DNA of 60,381 nucleotides, from contig CAJNDS010002456.1 of the NCBI GenBank assembly GCA_905221605.1, forward strand, positions 64,001-124,381, read 5' to 3'. Under the pieces are notes generated by a model. It had not been told where the DNA came from. It ran no database searches and was given only the letters and a program-made list of their open reading frames with translations. This DNA comes from Symbiodinium natans. Lineage: Eukaryota > Sar > Dinophyceae > Suessiales > Symbiodiniaceae. Position 1 is the stretch's first letter, and every line of letters starts with the position of its first letter. Made by a program: the position numbers and the translations under genes. Positions 52,078-60,381 of the stretch are shown piece after piece.

Positions 52078-53780
52078 GTATATATACATATGATTATGTT
52101 ATTCTATCTTGTATCTTGTATCTTGTATCTGTTAATTTATATATCTTACACTTGCATCTTAGACCTGTTACATTGTATATATATATATATATGTGTGTGT
52201 TTATTATATACACTGTATACCTTTCAGTATGTCTTCTGCGTTTAGAGGTCTGGGCTTGTATGTTGGGTGTGCAAGGGATTGCGTATTGGATGATGAGTGG
52301 CGGACAGTGGCAAGTCCTGGACGAGAGCAGGACAGTGCAGGTCCCCGGAAAGGTTTTGATGTTGTCGGACTGCTGGGGGCAGGCGTGGTCCGGCTATGAC
52401 CCTCTGAATGAGGAGCGTGTTGGGCTGAGTTGAAGCCTGTGGTGAGGGTCATGGCAGTTTCAGCACTTCCAGAGCTCCAGCTGGCAAACTCCAGATTGTG
52501 CGGCGTAGAACTGTATAGCCCCGACTTTCTTCAGCTCCCGGACCCTTTGGCCATGGCCAAGAGCTCTGCACGTGAGTTCTTACCTTGAAGAGCACGAGGT
52601 GGCAAGACCTGGATCGAGGCCGACTATGGCAAGCCCCTGATCAAGGACAAGGTGGGCCGACGAGCTCGCAGACTTTCGAGAGTTCTGTTTAAAGTTTGGA
52701 GTTCAGGCACTTCAGGGCCTTTTGAACCATCGTCTGGTTGTTTTTTGGCATGCGTGTTTTTTGCACGCGCCGCCCTCTTCGCAGAAAGACCTGCAGCTGC
52801 CCGGCCTCCTCACCAAGGAGCAGATGCAGAAGGAGTCCGCCAGCCCAGAAATGGCGTAGGATGGAGTAGAAGAGTTGGAAGATGGGCCAGTAGGGACCAG
52901 ACCGAGATGGACAACTGAGGCTGGACAGTGGCAAGCTCACACCTGCGCCTGCGAACTGAAGGGATGGTGAGATGAGCGTTGTGGTGGAGTGAAGTCAGGT
53001 GATCAGCGGTTTCACCGATCTCCCGATGGCTCCCCAAACCCCCACCCCCCATCCACCCCCCATCCACCCGGCCTGCATGTTGACAATCGGGAAATTGTTG
53101 TGGCTGTCCTTCTTAAGCAGTGCAAAGCAAGAGTGGTTGCATATGGGTCTCAGACGAGTCTCAGATGGCACTTAAGCAATTGCTAGGATGAGATGTCAGT
53201 GTCGTGAGCAGTGCTTGTGTCTTACTGTCTGAGGTCACCTCCAGGGTCCCAGGCAGGCTCCCAGTCACAACCCGACCTGATTAGGGACTCTGAAGGCGTG
53301 AGTAGTTTTTATCCCATGTTACCCCCCATTTTTTCCGCAGTGAGGGCCTCGACTCAAGAAAAGATGAGCACTTGGCGATGCAAGGGCCGAGAAATTCATC
53401 TGACAAATTCGCAGCGACCATCAGGGCACTTCACAGACTCTTCACGCCATTCACACCCTCTTTGGGAGGCCTGTCTCGGCACGCCAGAGAAAGGCTTGGT
53501 GGCGGAGCTGGCTGTCCAGGTAATGCCCATGCAGGCAAGGCGGATCAAAGCATCCGCTTCCATCTCCCTCCGCATCTCCCTCCGCATCTCCGCATCTCTG
53601 CGTCACTTCCCAGGTGCCCTACCGCATGTGCATCCTGGAGGCCAGCTGCCTCGGCTGTTGCGAGTGGTCCCTGTGAAGCCTTTTCTAAGCCTTTTCTGTG
53701 CAGACCGGAGAGCTTACTACGGAGCTCTATGTGGTTGCCACTGGACGGGTCGAGGCGGTTCTGGTTGAGGCTGGATCTGG
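41919..53780 (+). CDS. Voltage-sensor K+ channel with C-linker and cyclic-nucleotide-binding domain, multi-exon gene
   Basis: Short exons in the correct order match the EAG/HCN/CNG-like channel superfamily, a plasma-membrane tetramer. S2-S3: VFVDCLFVIDI. S3: RIAKRYLRGFFVID. S4: ARAVKLLR, with basic residues every third position. Pore: RYLSTFHFITATLM joined to AVGYGDIFPANSLERI, where GYGD is the K+ selectivity filter. C-linker start: ELEHKKRMSEIK. C-linker later part: DEHTMLLSLPIHLRGQL. CNBD: LVAELAVQ and TGELTTELYVVATGRVEAVL, the beta-roll ...ELYxVxxGxVEVxL signature. Missing are the start, S1, S5, most of S6, and the end of the CNBD (the phosphate-binding FGE..R region was not found), so many exons remain to be placed. 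Gene span is at least 12 kb. It encloses a satellite array and an apparently separate gene. Confidence 0.75.
42291..42353 (+). CDS. K+ channel exon: S3 (GC donor)
   Basis: 21 codons after CTGCCAG: VLVTNRLRIAKRYLRGFFVI then D, with donor GCACCT. Family form: A..YL+gWF.iD..S..P. Confidence 0.7.
42695..42736 (+). CDS. K+ channel exon: S4 voltage sensor (partial)
   Basis: After GCCCCAG reads PDIATQARAVKLLR to a GTTTCC donor. The R-x-x-K-x-x-R spacing is the S4 pattern. Confidence 0.55.
43177..43345. repeat. (GT)n microsatellite with TCTCTG breaks
   Basis: Blocks of (GT)8-11 separated by a doubled TT and two TCTCTG interruptions. A block of about 80 bp is itself repeated. The VCVCV and THTHT frames are artefacts. 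Confidence 0.97.
43497..44064. CDS. Long open frames on both strands, unresolved
   Basis: The minus frame 43497-43997 (166 codons; RNLKKLKKILTRQRR, SIRALTNIFNMSILNKEQEA) and the + frame 43762-44064 (RIFFNFLRFLVASP, MLQLAARFWSNWVRMFQ) both look protein-like. Since the channel exons are on +, part of the + frame could be S4-S5/S5. I could not decide. Confidence 0.3.
44232..44277 (+). CDS. K+ channel exon: pore helix
   Basis: After TGCCCAG reads RYLSTFHFITATLM and ends at GTCTGA. Family form: YL.s.YF.ITTLT just before VGYGD. Confidence 0.65.
44427..44474 (+). CDS. K+ channel exon: selectivity filter
   Basis: After GCAGAG reads AVGYGDIFPANSLERI, with donor GTGTGC. It joins the pore-helix exon in phase 0, so the filter TLM-AVGYGD is split by an intron. 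The frame remains protein-like (VCLGIF) past the donor, so the exon could be slightly longer. Confidence 0.75.
45023..45059 (+). CDS. K+ channel microexon: start of C-linker
   Basis: 37 nt between CACCCCAG and GTCTCC. Reads ELEHKKRMSEIK, as in the helix that follows S6. Confidence 0.5.
45336..45369. repeat. 34-bp sequence shared with 23111-23144
   Basis: Both places carry ACGCTTGCGCGCGCCGCC followed by TCGGCAGCCGGGCCGG, identical over 34 bp, then diverge. At 23.1 kb it is preceded by GATTGCAG and could open an exon (TLARAASAAGPA). Here the AG is lost (AATTGTAA). Confidence 0.8.
45411..45592. repeat. G-rich tract (G4-11 T)n
   Basis: About 170 bp of G-runs broken by T, with few other bases. 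Very strong G-quadruplex potential. Homopolymer length and Pro/Gly frames are unreliable. Confidence 0.95.
46092..48170. repeat. 177-bp satellite array with three-unit higher-order repeat
   Basis: About 12 units, mostly 177-179 bp. The motif GTTGAGCAG starts near 46202, 46380, 46557, 46735, 46912, 47089, 47267, 47446, 47625, 47940 and 48106. Unit variants (GATGAAAAATTTG; GATGAAACTTTG with TGTCTGCC; CCCAGTTATC) recur in the same order in 46380-46911 and 46912-47445, giving a ~533-bp higher-order repeat. A ~40-bp deletion shortens the unit near 47770. Because 177 is a multiple of 3, frames up to 220 codons run through on both strands; these are satellite artefacts. It lies in an intron of the channel gene. 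Confidence 0.95.
48526..48576 (+). CDS. K+ channel exon: C-linker
   Basis: 17 codons between GCAGCCAG and GTCAGA. Reads DEHTMLLSLPIHLRGQL; family form E..LL..LP..LR..v. Good match and strong splice sites. Confidence 0.65.
49549..49803 (+). CDS. Candidate exon region
   Basis: The open frame reads GNMFECSSSTWDSEPKAEVG and then RGSQVLVGEFQRFKELFLAV. Protein-like, no donor fixed. Could belong to the channel or to the gene that follows. Confidence 0.35.
   Translation: MDRREGLREVPVFWQNLWGQVEGEGNMFECSSSTWDSEPKAEVGPGLSIPDARVSRGSQVLVGEFQRFKELFLAVYGGVCCAGA
49810..50484. CDS. Open frames on both strands, unresolved
   Basis: The minus frame has 224 codons with a Ser/Cys-rich segment and REICETAESSFKALALM. 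The overlapping + frame 50033-50434 (133 codons) contains GEGPSEEDDMETWGHGTGER and AEAQKEILRQHVDKSEKLQL. The + reading has the better charged, helix-like composition and the same strand as neighbouring exons. No domain recognised in either. Confidence 0.35.
50672..52859 (+). CDS. Unidentified gene C, apparently nested inside the channel gene
   Basis: Exons: about 50672-50760, 50817-50880, 50911-50983, possibly the microexon 51126-51152, about 51600-51678, 52599-52651 and 52785-52859. The first three join in phase: GEMLGGSGNNDKLRHAMGSM-EE-VASVLGQLKKEIAEAVVVGR-S-KQAGLDDPKKIEENEPLTC. Donors are GTTCAT, GTTAGG and GTACGT. The fifth reads GWFPKYVDQSGAKGQTGLFR then GLAAW. The last two join as KTWIEADYGKPLIKDK-KDLQLPGLLTKEQ and end SASPEMA with TAG at 52857. 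No domain recognised. Because channel exons (C-linker at 48.5 kb, CNBD at 53.5 kb) lie either side on the same strand, this is either a gene within an intron or evidence that the channel parts belong to two genes. Confidence 0.55.
51290..51560. repeat. AT-rich stretch with TA microsatellite
   Basis: Low-GC tract ending in (TA)n at 51545-51562. No gene seen. Confidence 0.8.
51721..51775. repeat. TTTAGGG telomere-like tract
   Basis: GTGTTTAGGGTTTAGGGTAA followed by AGGGTTTAGGGTTTACGGG. One of the cleanest interstitial telomere-like runs in the window. Confidence 0.8.
52024..52196. repeat. TATATG / TATCTTG simple repeats
   Basis: (TA)n then (TATATG)n at 52030-52095, TTGTATC x3 at 52109-52130, and (TA)n at 52176-52190. 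No gene. Confidence 0.9.
53454..53519 (+). CDS. K+ channel exon: entry to CNBD
   Basis: Reads HPLWEACLGTPEKGLVAELA then VQ, with donor GTAATG. Family form: PLF.g.p..lva.L. The 5' limit is uncertain (possibly after CACTTCACAG at about 53434). Confidence 0.55.
53703..53780 (+). CDS. K+ channel exon: cyclic-nucleotide-binding beta-roll
   Basis: After TGTGCAG reads TGELTTELYVVATGRVEAVL then VEAGSG. Matches the G.x.x.ELYxVxxGxVEVxL strands of CNBDs. The segment 53614-53668 (VPYRMCILEASCLGCCE, after TTCCCAG) may be an exon between this and the previous one. Confidence 0.65.
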
Positions 53781-54253
53781 GTTGGGAGGGGGCCGTTTGC
53801 GCCGCACGATGCCACGCGCACCACTTTATACATTTTTCCACCACTGGCACCACGCACCGCTTGTGGAGGAACGGCACAACGAGAACCCGGAGCAGCTTGA
53901 GGCGTGGCCCGTGTCATGTCTGCTGTGATGTGTGCTCTTGAAGCACAGGCACACAGCGGCACGCAGACACAGACACAGACCATGCGCAACCGCGCTTCTG
54001 CACATCCACGCACAACATCCGGTGTTTTTGGCGGAGGCATTCCTGAAGCTTTGCATAGCCAGCAGCGATCCACGGAGGCGCGCTTCCACGGAGTTGCAAG
54101 GTTGCAATCAACTGTCACACTGTGGCACAAGAAATGTCGCAAGAAGATCCTCAGCTCACACTTGGGTCGAGATCAAAGAAATAGGAGCCAAGGAAGTTGC
54201 AACCTCGTCCCATGTTGAAACTACTTGGATAGCAGCGTCGCACAGGGACGCGT

Positions 54254-55131
54254 GTGTTCTTTCATGTCGCACTTTCTGGTGGCGTTCTATTGATCAGGAC
54301 TGCTGGTGGCTTGGCCCGTGAGGTGGGGACACCCTGCCCTGAATGCTCACGGGCTCATGACTGTTTCGGCAAGGAACTTCTGCAAGCTGTGGGAGTTAAG
54401 GTTTCCGATCGAAATTCAATTCACAAGCTTGGAGTTGAGAGCAGAGCATCTTGGACCCAGAGCCAGGACCTCTTCGATGAGCCGTCCGGAAATAGCTTGC
54501 CAGATGCTGCTGCAGATGGGGAGGAGGCACATCCGGCGGTTTTGCGCGAGTTCAACACATTGTCACATCCTCAATGCAGGGACAGCTTACAATGCGTAGG
54601 TGATGCATTTCCGCTGGAGAATGCCAGGTCCACCGCAGTGAGCGAACCCGCCGCAAGAAGCCAACTCCCACGAGGTTGCACACTTGGCCCATGGGCAGAC
54701 CTGGATTGTGCAAGTAACGTGACATATGCAGGGGATTGATCCAGAGGGCGAGGTCCTTCATCACTGAGGTGGGTCGTGTACGTTTGCTGCAATGTTTGAC
54801 AAGCAGGGAGCCACACGTGCGCCAGGGCGTGGGACTCTCCGCACCGCCTCCGAACTGCGAGGACTGTAAAATGCGACTGCAAAGCGATTGTAGAGCAGTG
54901 TGCAGAGGAACGCAGGGGGCTTGTCGGACAGACTGTTTGTACCATGGACGACTGGCCAAGTGGAGCTACGAACTGCGAACCTTCTGCCTGCTTCGTCCTG
55001 GCAGGACATCATTCAAATCCTTTGTGGCATCTATGGAGAGCTGGAGGCAAGTGGATTGGGGGCCCAAGGGGATTTCTGTTTACAACCCGGAAGTTCTGAA
55101 CAGCATTCAATGCAGATGGGCTCGTCAATGA
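54254..55131 (+). CDS. Candidate coding region, exons not resolved
   Basis: Open + frames 54254-54739 (161 codons, acidic; DLFDEPSGNSLPDAAADGEE) and 54736-55131 (131 codons; ESWRQVDWGPKGISVYNPEV) overlap by 4 bp. Opposite-strand frames of similar length exist. No domain, and likely a mix of exon and intron. Confidence 0.3.
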
Positions 55132-55336
55132 GCTAGTCAAACTCCACCACGTCATAGCAGGGGAAAAGAGGCATACAGACCGTGCACAACTATCACTAGT
55201 GTAGCAGCTTGTGCCCGCGAGATGCAGTCGACTTGTCCATTCACACAAGGTGTTTATGAATTTTGGTCCAAATCTGAATGAGCAAAACTTGATTTAGTTC
55301 CCCACCCTCGATGTGGGGTTGTTAGATTTTAAACTC

Positions 55337-55700
55337 AACTCTTCTCCTCGCCAGAACTCTTCTCCTCGCCCGGAACTCTTCTCCTCGCCCGGTCTACTCC
55401 TCGCTCATCCCTGGAGTGCCCAACCCCAAAGTGTCCCTGGAGTGCCCAACTCGAGAGTGTTTCTGGAGTGCCAAACCCCAGCGTCTGCCTGGAGTGCCCA
55501 ATGTGAGAGTCTCCCTGGAGTGCCCAGGTTCAGAGTCTCCCTGGAGAGAGTCTCCCTGGAGTGCCCAACCGTGCCCAACCCCAGAGGCCCAACCGGAGTG
55601 CCCAGCCCCAGAGTCTCCCTGAAGTGCCCAAGGAGAGCCCAACCCCAGATTGTCCCCGGAGTGCCCAGCCCCAGAGTGTGCCTGGAGTGACCAACTGCAG
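55337..55700. repeat. Two adjacent minisatellites: ~20 bp and 26 bp
   Basis: 55337-55405 holds about 3.5 copies of AACTCTTCTCCTCGCCCGG. 55405-55700 holds about 11 copies of a 26-bp unit CTGGAGTGCCCAACCCCAGA plus GTCTCC, with starts 26 bp apart (55411, 55437, 55463, 55489, 55515, 55541). One degenerate 15-bp step is present. The SLECPTP frames cycle through all three phases, so it is not a protein repeat. Confidence 0.95.
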
Positions 55701-57344
55701 AGTATCTCTACCAAGAGAGGGTCGGGATGTTCGAAGGAAACTAGCTGAATATGACATGTGTTTGCAGCTTTGTTTCAAGATTTTTCCGACAAGAATAATG
55801 TACATCACTTTGTTCACGTTGAATGAGGGTCGGCAATTTGATTCGCTCATAGTTGGCGGCTAGTTTAGTTGCGTGCAGCATTTCAACACAATGAAAGAAA
55901 CTTCAGTTCGGAGCTTTCATGATACCTGAACGTCTACGAGCTGCTAGAAATTCAAGTCGTTTCCTTCAGTGCAGTTAGATGGAAGTTTGTTTGTATGTTA
56001 TTTAAGTTTTCGCAAAATTCCAAGTTAACCGAGAGTCAGCCGAGTGAAGTTGAACAAGTACAATGCATGTTTCCTCAAGCTTGCAAAACATCCCAATCGC
56101 ACATTTGTTTTTCATTAGGTTGCATTTTTTGGTGGTGTGCATGGCAAAACTTCACTTCTTTGTTGAGGCCCTGCCACTCTCTCCCTCTCTCCATCTCGAA
56201 CACCCAAGTTCCCCCTTCCCACGGCCGCCTCTCCCTCCAGAGATCGAGAGATTGGCAGTTTGGTTGCCTGACGCATTTGCACACGCTGGCTTCATTTTCC
56301 TGGATTGTTTTGATTTTCAATTCATGCCAGTCTCCGGAACTTTCCGTTCGTTTCTTTGAATTCCGTTGACGTGCAAGCTTTGCAAACCGACTTTTTCTGC
56401 TAGCTATGCTAGCCTTGCTTTGTTCTACAAAGCAAAAAGCTCAATGCCACCGATTGTGTTTGTTCGCGTCTGTTCCGTTTGCATCCCAAGCTTTCGGTGC
56501 GATATGCCACTCCTTTCAAGGCGAGAGTTCGATGGTACGAGAGCCAGATCCCATGTGCAGAGGCTTTTGGGCATTGTGCTGTCGCGCCGCTTCGCTTCCG
56601 GGGCAGTGGCCCCAAGAGAGATCTGCCGTGTTATTCGTTTCAAAAGCAGAGGCACCTCTTGGCTGCGTCCTCAAGTTGGCCTTCAAAAGCCAAAAAAGCA
56701 ACCCCGCTAAGGTGCATGCTATCAGTCCGAGATCTTCTCCATTAGCCAGGCGAGTTCACCTTGGAGTGGGAGACCAGATGGTTTGCTCGATTGCGCTGAG
56801 TGCCCGAGCCAGGATATCCTGGACAGGGCCATGTCACCTTACCCTGGCCGGCAGCAGGAGTTCGAGGCTTGCGGCAATGAATGGATGCTGTTCCCAATCG
56901 CGAACAGGATTGCGGACGAGGCTTGACATACTGGAGCACCAAAAAAAGCGTCCCTGACGAGGTCCAGTGCCGCTCTGCGACAAAGGACGTGCAGTGCTTG
57001 CATGAAACGGCGTAAACGTAGAACCATGACAGCCTCAAAATGATCCCAAGCCAAGCCCTTCCCGGCTTGCTGAATGCGTGCACAACAAAAATGAAAGCAA
57101 CTATGAAGGAGCTGGCAAGGGCGATGCTGTCGGCGGAGTGGTCTGGGCAACTACCGCAGTGTGCAAAGGCCAGACGTCTTGATATCTCTGCTTCGGCGTT
57201 GGAAGAACTTCTACAATATTGAATGCAAGCCGAAACGCGGTGTCTGTTAACAAAGTGTACTTCGCAATTGCTGCTCCTCTCCTCTCTCCCTCTCTCCATC
57301 TCTTTCTCTCTCCCTCTCTCTCTCCCTCTCCTATTTCTGCCCAG
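55701..57344. other. Intron-like or intergenic, no supported exon
   Basis: Frames on both strands (for example the minus frame 56742-57731, 329 codons) run through a GAGA/CTCT simple repeat and show no domain. Pyrimidine-rich microsatellites lie at 56175-56200 and 57270-57335. Confidence 0.5.
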
Positions 57345-57396
57345 CCTACGCAGCGGCTCAAGGGGCTCGTGGTGCGGGCTCCCGGTGGATTCCCAG
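57345..57396 (+). CDS. Exon after a CT-microsatellite acceptor
   Basis: Opens after a 65-bp CTCTCCCT-type tract ending TTTCTGCCCAG. Reads PTQRLKGLVVRAPGGFP and ends at GTACTT. Short but with excellent splice sites. Unassigned. Confidence 0.45.
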
Positions 57397-57500
57397 GTAC
57401 TTTCCAGGGTCTTCCGAGGGTTTGGGGGTGTCAGCATGTTTCGGCCCTGAAGCGTTTTTACGCTACTTCTTGGGAAACCTGCCTCTCGCCATGTAGTATT

Positions 57501-57605
57501 CTTGAGCCGGTGCAGTCTGAGGTGTACCGCACGAAGGCGACAGACGTCCGCCAACTGCCGGCAGACGTCGGGGCCTCGATGGGCCTCAGCTCCATGCTGT
57601 GTTTT
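57501..57605 (+). CDS. Candidate exon
   Basis: Reads EPVQSEVYRTKATDVRQLPA then DVGASMGLSSMLC, up to a GTTTTT donor. Likely belongs with 57345-57396, but the phase is not settled. Confidence 0.45.
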
Positions 57606-57779
57606 TGAGCTTTCCACTACACATGCTCGGCACTTGCAAATCGCACCATTGACAGCTTCATCTCGCCCTGATTTCCTAAAGTTACTCTCAATTGCTTTGT
57701 TGAACTCAGCTCCTCTACCCATTTGTTGCAAAACATGGCAACGAGGTTCTAGAGGAGGCAGACGAATCTGGTTTTGCTC

Positions 57780-58180
57780 AGGCAGGACATTCTCATGTCA
57801 CCCTTGCCGCAAGAGAATCTCAGCTCTCTTGCGCCAAAGCCATATTTTCGTAACGACAAATGCAGATATGTTGTATGCAAGCAGCTGCCATGTTCCTACA
57901 GGCATCCGTCGGCGGCCCAGCTCGGCAAGTGCAGTAGTTTTGCACTGCATGCAGGGAGACTCGTGGGCATCTGATGGGCAGCTGGCGAACGGACAGCTAT
58001 TCCATGTAGTCTCTGGTGCATCTCAGGAAGCTGTGAGATGCGTCTCCTCTAAACGACTGGACAAGGGCGGTAAGGCGGGTGCTGCGAGAACTTCCAGTCA
58101 GTCGGAGCACTTTGCAATGATACATGGCAGGTGGTCACAGAGGTCGAACCTGTTCAGGAGCCTCTTCCACCAGTGTTGAA
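57780..58180 (+). CDS. Candidate coding region
   Basis: Two + frames are protein-like: PLPQENLSSLAPKPYFRNDK then CRYVVCKQLPCSYRH (about 57798-57974), and QLANGQLFHVVSGASQEAVR then CVSSKRLDKGGKAGAARTSS (to 58179). An intron between them is likely. Unassigned. Confidence 0.35.
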
Positions 58181-58183
58181 GAC

Positions 58184-58423
58184 GTGTGGGGAGTTAAATT
58201 TCGAGTAGTCTGCGAGAGATGGGACCATGAGCATTTGGGATTCATGTTGCGTGCTGGAAGGACATCCTTGAGCCCTGAGCTCAGAGTAGAGAGAGACGAG
58301 CACGTTCATGCCTTTCATGATCATTGCAATCATCTACTTCTGGTCAGCCGCTGTCAGCCGCCTCTCTGCACAGCTCGCAGCCACAGCTTGCGATTCAGGC
58401 TTGCCCTATGGCTTGCAAGGTAA
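58184..58423 (+). CDS. Candidate exon
   Basis: Reads VWGVKFRVVCERWDHEHLGF, MLRAGRTSLSPELRVERDEH and VHAFHDHCNHLLL, to a TAA/GTAAGC at 58421. GTAAGC is a good donor, so the stop may be intronic. Unassigned. Confidence 0.4.
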   Translation: MWGVKFRVVCERWDHEHLGFMLRAGRTSLSPELRVERDEHVHAFHDHCNHLLLVSRCQPPLCTARSHSLRFRLALWLAR

Positions 58424-58726
58424 GCCTTTGATGCTTTTGCCGCGATATCAGGCCCAGATGCTGCAAAGCACATGACATGGCATGGGGCTGTAGAATGCAA
58501 CGTGAACTAACGTGAACCAACATGTAGCCGCGGCCACCGGCAACAAGTGCGCTCGGTGAAGCTGCGCTCGGCAGTCAGAAGTCCGAGAAGCAGGCTAGCA
58601 TCTGCCAGATTTTCTAGAAAGCGCCAGACGCCGAATACTTCCGAATACTTCAGAGCCACGTTTTGCGTTGTCGGAGATGTGCAAGAACTCGGGAGTCTGG
58701 GCCATGGCTTCGTAAGGCGCTTGCGC

Positions 58727-58763
58727 CCGTGGCAGAGTTGGCAGAGTTGGCAGAGTTGGCAGA
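58727..58763. repeat. 9-bp tandem repeat (GGCAGAGTT)4
   Basis: Four perfect copies, in frame, giving Trp-Gln-Ser repeats in one + frame. It lies in a protein-like frame (58547-58870), so it might be coding. Confidence 0.8.
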
Positions 58764-58879
58764 TGGCCCTGATAGAAGCAGAGACCCATTGCAGCACTTT
58801 GCCTTTGCTTTGCGTTGCAGGAGAAGGGCCCCACAAGGAAATGGCACTCAGAGCCTTGCATTTAGTGTAGACTCTCAGA

Positions 58880-59300
58880 AGGCAGAGCAGTCATCTCGCA
58901 AGAGTAAGAGAGCAGGTTTTGGGGGTGGTGGTGGTGATCCTCATGGCCCCAAAAGAGCAAGAGAGGGGAAGCCGGGCTCTCTTTTTTAAATGGCTTTTTT
59001 GGGGGTGGGCAAAAAAAAGCTCCCCCTAGTTAGTATTTTGTGGGGGTGCGCGCCGTTTTGGGTGGGCGCGCTCCCTCTCCCCCTTGTTTTAGTTGACTTT
59101 CAGATGGCTCCTCCCCCCCTTCATGGGCCTCCCTGGGTTGGGCCCGTGACGCCAGCGAAAGTGTTTGGGGCTCCCCTTGGCTCCTGTTGACGGCTCCTTT
59201 CCTGGACGGTGTGGGGTTTTGCGGGTTTAGGGCTTAGGGTTTAGGGCTTCAAGAGCCTTCTAGAAGCATCCCCGTCGCTCCCTACGCGATGAGCTTGCGC
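58880..59300. other. Low-complexity intron-like stretch
   Basis: T/G-rich and C-rich runs with a TTTAGGG-like cluster at 59218-59250. No exon seen. Confidence 0.5.
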
Positions 59301-59874
59301 TCGCCGCAAAGCATCGGTAGTTTCACAACTCCAGATCGCCTGCATCGATGCTTCCCAAGAGAAGGCGTGTTCGGCCTCTTGCTGCAGTTACCCTGTTTGT
59401 GCCCCGGTTTCATGAAGAAGGTATGAAAAGGATCATGAACTTCCTTGTTTGAGCTTCATTCACGCCTTTCCAGATCTTTATGCTTCAGAATGATCATGAG
59501 GAACCCGCTCATAGTTGGTATGGATGAGGTGAAAAGTCGCCCCTCAACGAAAATAACCGTGTCTACTGGACGTCTTTGTGCCAACAACAAGCACATCACA
59601 CTGAAACGAGTGTTCGGATCACAGTGGCGGCGAACACCGGCCAAATTCGGTTGGCGCGCACCGGATTGTGTGGAAAGTTCCCAACCTGCGCCGGTCTGAT
59701 TGCAGTCATGCTGTTCAGGGTCTTCGCTGTTATCTTTCTTCGTGTTAGCCTGGGCTGTTGGTTTCACGATGGCAAACGCAAGAGCTCCCTTTGAGAAGCC
59801 AATCAAGGAATGAACTCTTTCTTTGGAGCCTGGATGAGACCGGTGAGGATGGATCGCTTGGGTGTTGATCCTTT

Positions 59875-60027
59875 ATGTTTTATGACCCTTACTGCCTTAC
59901 TGATGGAGACCATGTTTCAACTGGAGAGGAGTGGCAGCACCACGAGCCCATCGAGGCGTACACGCGCCGGCTCTTCTGCACGCGCTACCTTTCCAGTGAC
60001 TTGACCACTTCCATGACCGAATGCTGA
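59875..60027 (+). CDS. Short frame with stop: last exon or 50-aa ORF
   Basis: ATG at 59875, then MFYDPYCLTDGDHVSTGEEW, QHHEPIEAYTRRLFCTRYLS and a TGA at 60025. The composition is clearly protein-like. No AG acceptor lies close before it, while a GTGAGG at 59842 could end a previous exon (NELFLWSLDET). Function unknown. Confidence 0.45.
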   Translation: MFYDPYCLTDGDHVSTGEEWQHHEPIEAYTRRLFCTRYLSSDLTTSMTEC

Positions 60028-60144
60028 CATAGCGGGACTAAGTCCCAGGGTCATGGAGATGGCCTCTGAGACATGCTGAGATGTGCTGAGATTGAGCTTT
60101 GCTCAATTGCTTGATCTTGGACGGAGTGTGGCAGCTGTGGAGAG

Positions 60145-60192
60145 CGGCAGAGCGGCAGAGCGGCAGAGCGGCAGCGCGGCAGCGCGGCAGAG
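60145..60192. repeat. 9-10-bp tandem repeat (AGAGCGGC)n
   Basis: Six imperfect copies of GCGGCAGA(GC). Its complement gives the Cys-Arg-Ser-Ala repeat of the minus frame. Confidence 0.85.
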
Positions 60193-60204
60193 GTCATTGC
60201 TTCA

Positions 60205-60362
60205 TCAAACCCTCTCGCCATGATGTCCGAGAGGACTGTGGGGTATAAGTGAGCTGCTTGTTCCGCGCGGGCATGTGCGGGCCCTTTCTCAACTCCTGAA
60301 GTCGTGAAGGTAGCGAAGTCCATGCTGCTCGTATTAGTCTCGGCGAACCAAGAAGACTCCAT
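60205..60362 (-). CDS. Candidate minus-strand exon at window edge
   Basis: Reads MDFATFTTSGVEKGPAHARA then EQAAHLYPTVLSDIMARGFD, before running into the tandem repeat. Could be the 5' part of a convergent gene cut by the window edge. Unassigned. Confidence 0.35.
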
Positions 60363-60381
60363 GAAGGACCGCAGCGGGCCA

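Noticed and set aside
56742-57731. 329-codon minus frame
   Set aside because: Runs through a GAGA repeat and antisense to splice-supported + exons; no domain.

Overview
This looks like nuclear DNA of a photosynthetic-lineage dinoflagellate, probably close to Symbiodinium/Suessiales or Prorocentrum. Four things point there. (1) Coding sequence is cut into many short exons, each opening after an AG. Their donors are a mix of GT and GC, and several exon pairs join in frame only with a GC donor. (2) The one long open frame is a retroelement polyprotein carrying the GEASHPGP motif I associate with dinoflagellate reverse transcriptases. (3) Plant-type TTTAGGG telomere-like heptamers, often degenerate, are scattered through the introns. 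(4) Simple repeats and satellites are abundant. No bacterial operon, tRNA or rRNA was found. The assignment is inference, not proof.

Layout. 1-13 kb: a + strand gene of unknown function, with a type II membrane-anchor first exon at 2190 and at least eleven plausible small exons up to 12.7 kb. Its introns hold a 490-bp graded trinucleotide repeat, a hairpin made of inverted tandem repeats, and a long CTCTCCCT repeat containing a 100-N assembly gap. 13.3-14.5 kb: copy A of a duplicated block, with an exon-like frame on the minus strand. 14.5-15.7 kb: three copies of a palindromic foldback repeat and one perfect 14-bp stem-loop. 16.1-17.8 kb: exons of an unidentified + strand gene with several in-frame splice joins. 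19.4-20.4 kb: a tandem array of about 51 bp. 22.0-24.7 kb: a PPPDE (DeSI-type) cysteine peptidase gene, recognised by assembling exons that carry the WHT histidine and NCNHFS cysteine motifs.

27.37-31.42 kb: an intact non-LTR retrotransposon. It has one 1178-codon frame with zinc fingers, reverse transcriptase, a CCHC knuckle and a restriction-like endonuclease, and is flanked by a 9-bp duplication. It sits in copy B of the duplicated block; copy A supplies the empty site, so both ends can be read to the base. 33.1-36.66 kb: a probable DUF616 (TOD1/MUCI70-like) glycosyltransferase gene with its stop codon. 37-41 kb: further unassigned exons. 41.9-53.8 kb: exons of a voltage-sensor K+ channel with a cyclic-nucleotide-binding domain (S2/S3, S3, S4, GYG filter, C-linker, CNBD). 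Between its pore and C-linker exons lies a 2-kb array of a 177-bp satellite. Between its C-linker and CNBD exons lies what seems to be a separate same-strand gene ending at 52859. 54-60 kb: a 26-bp minisatellite and scattered candidate exons of unknown function.

Exon limits come from reading frame, AG acceptors and GT/GC donors by eye, with no transcript data. Most long frames outside the retroelement are shadows or exon-plus-intron read-through.
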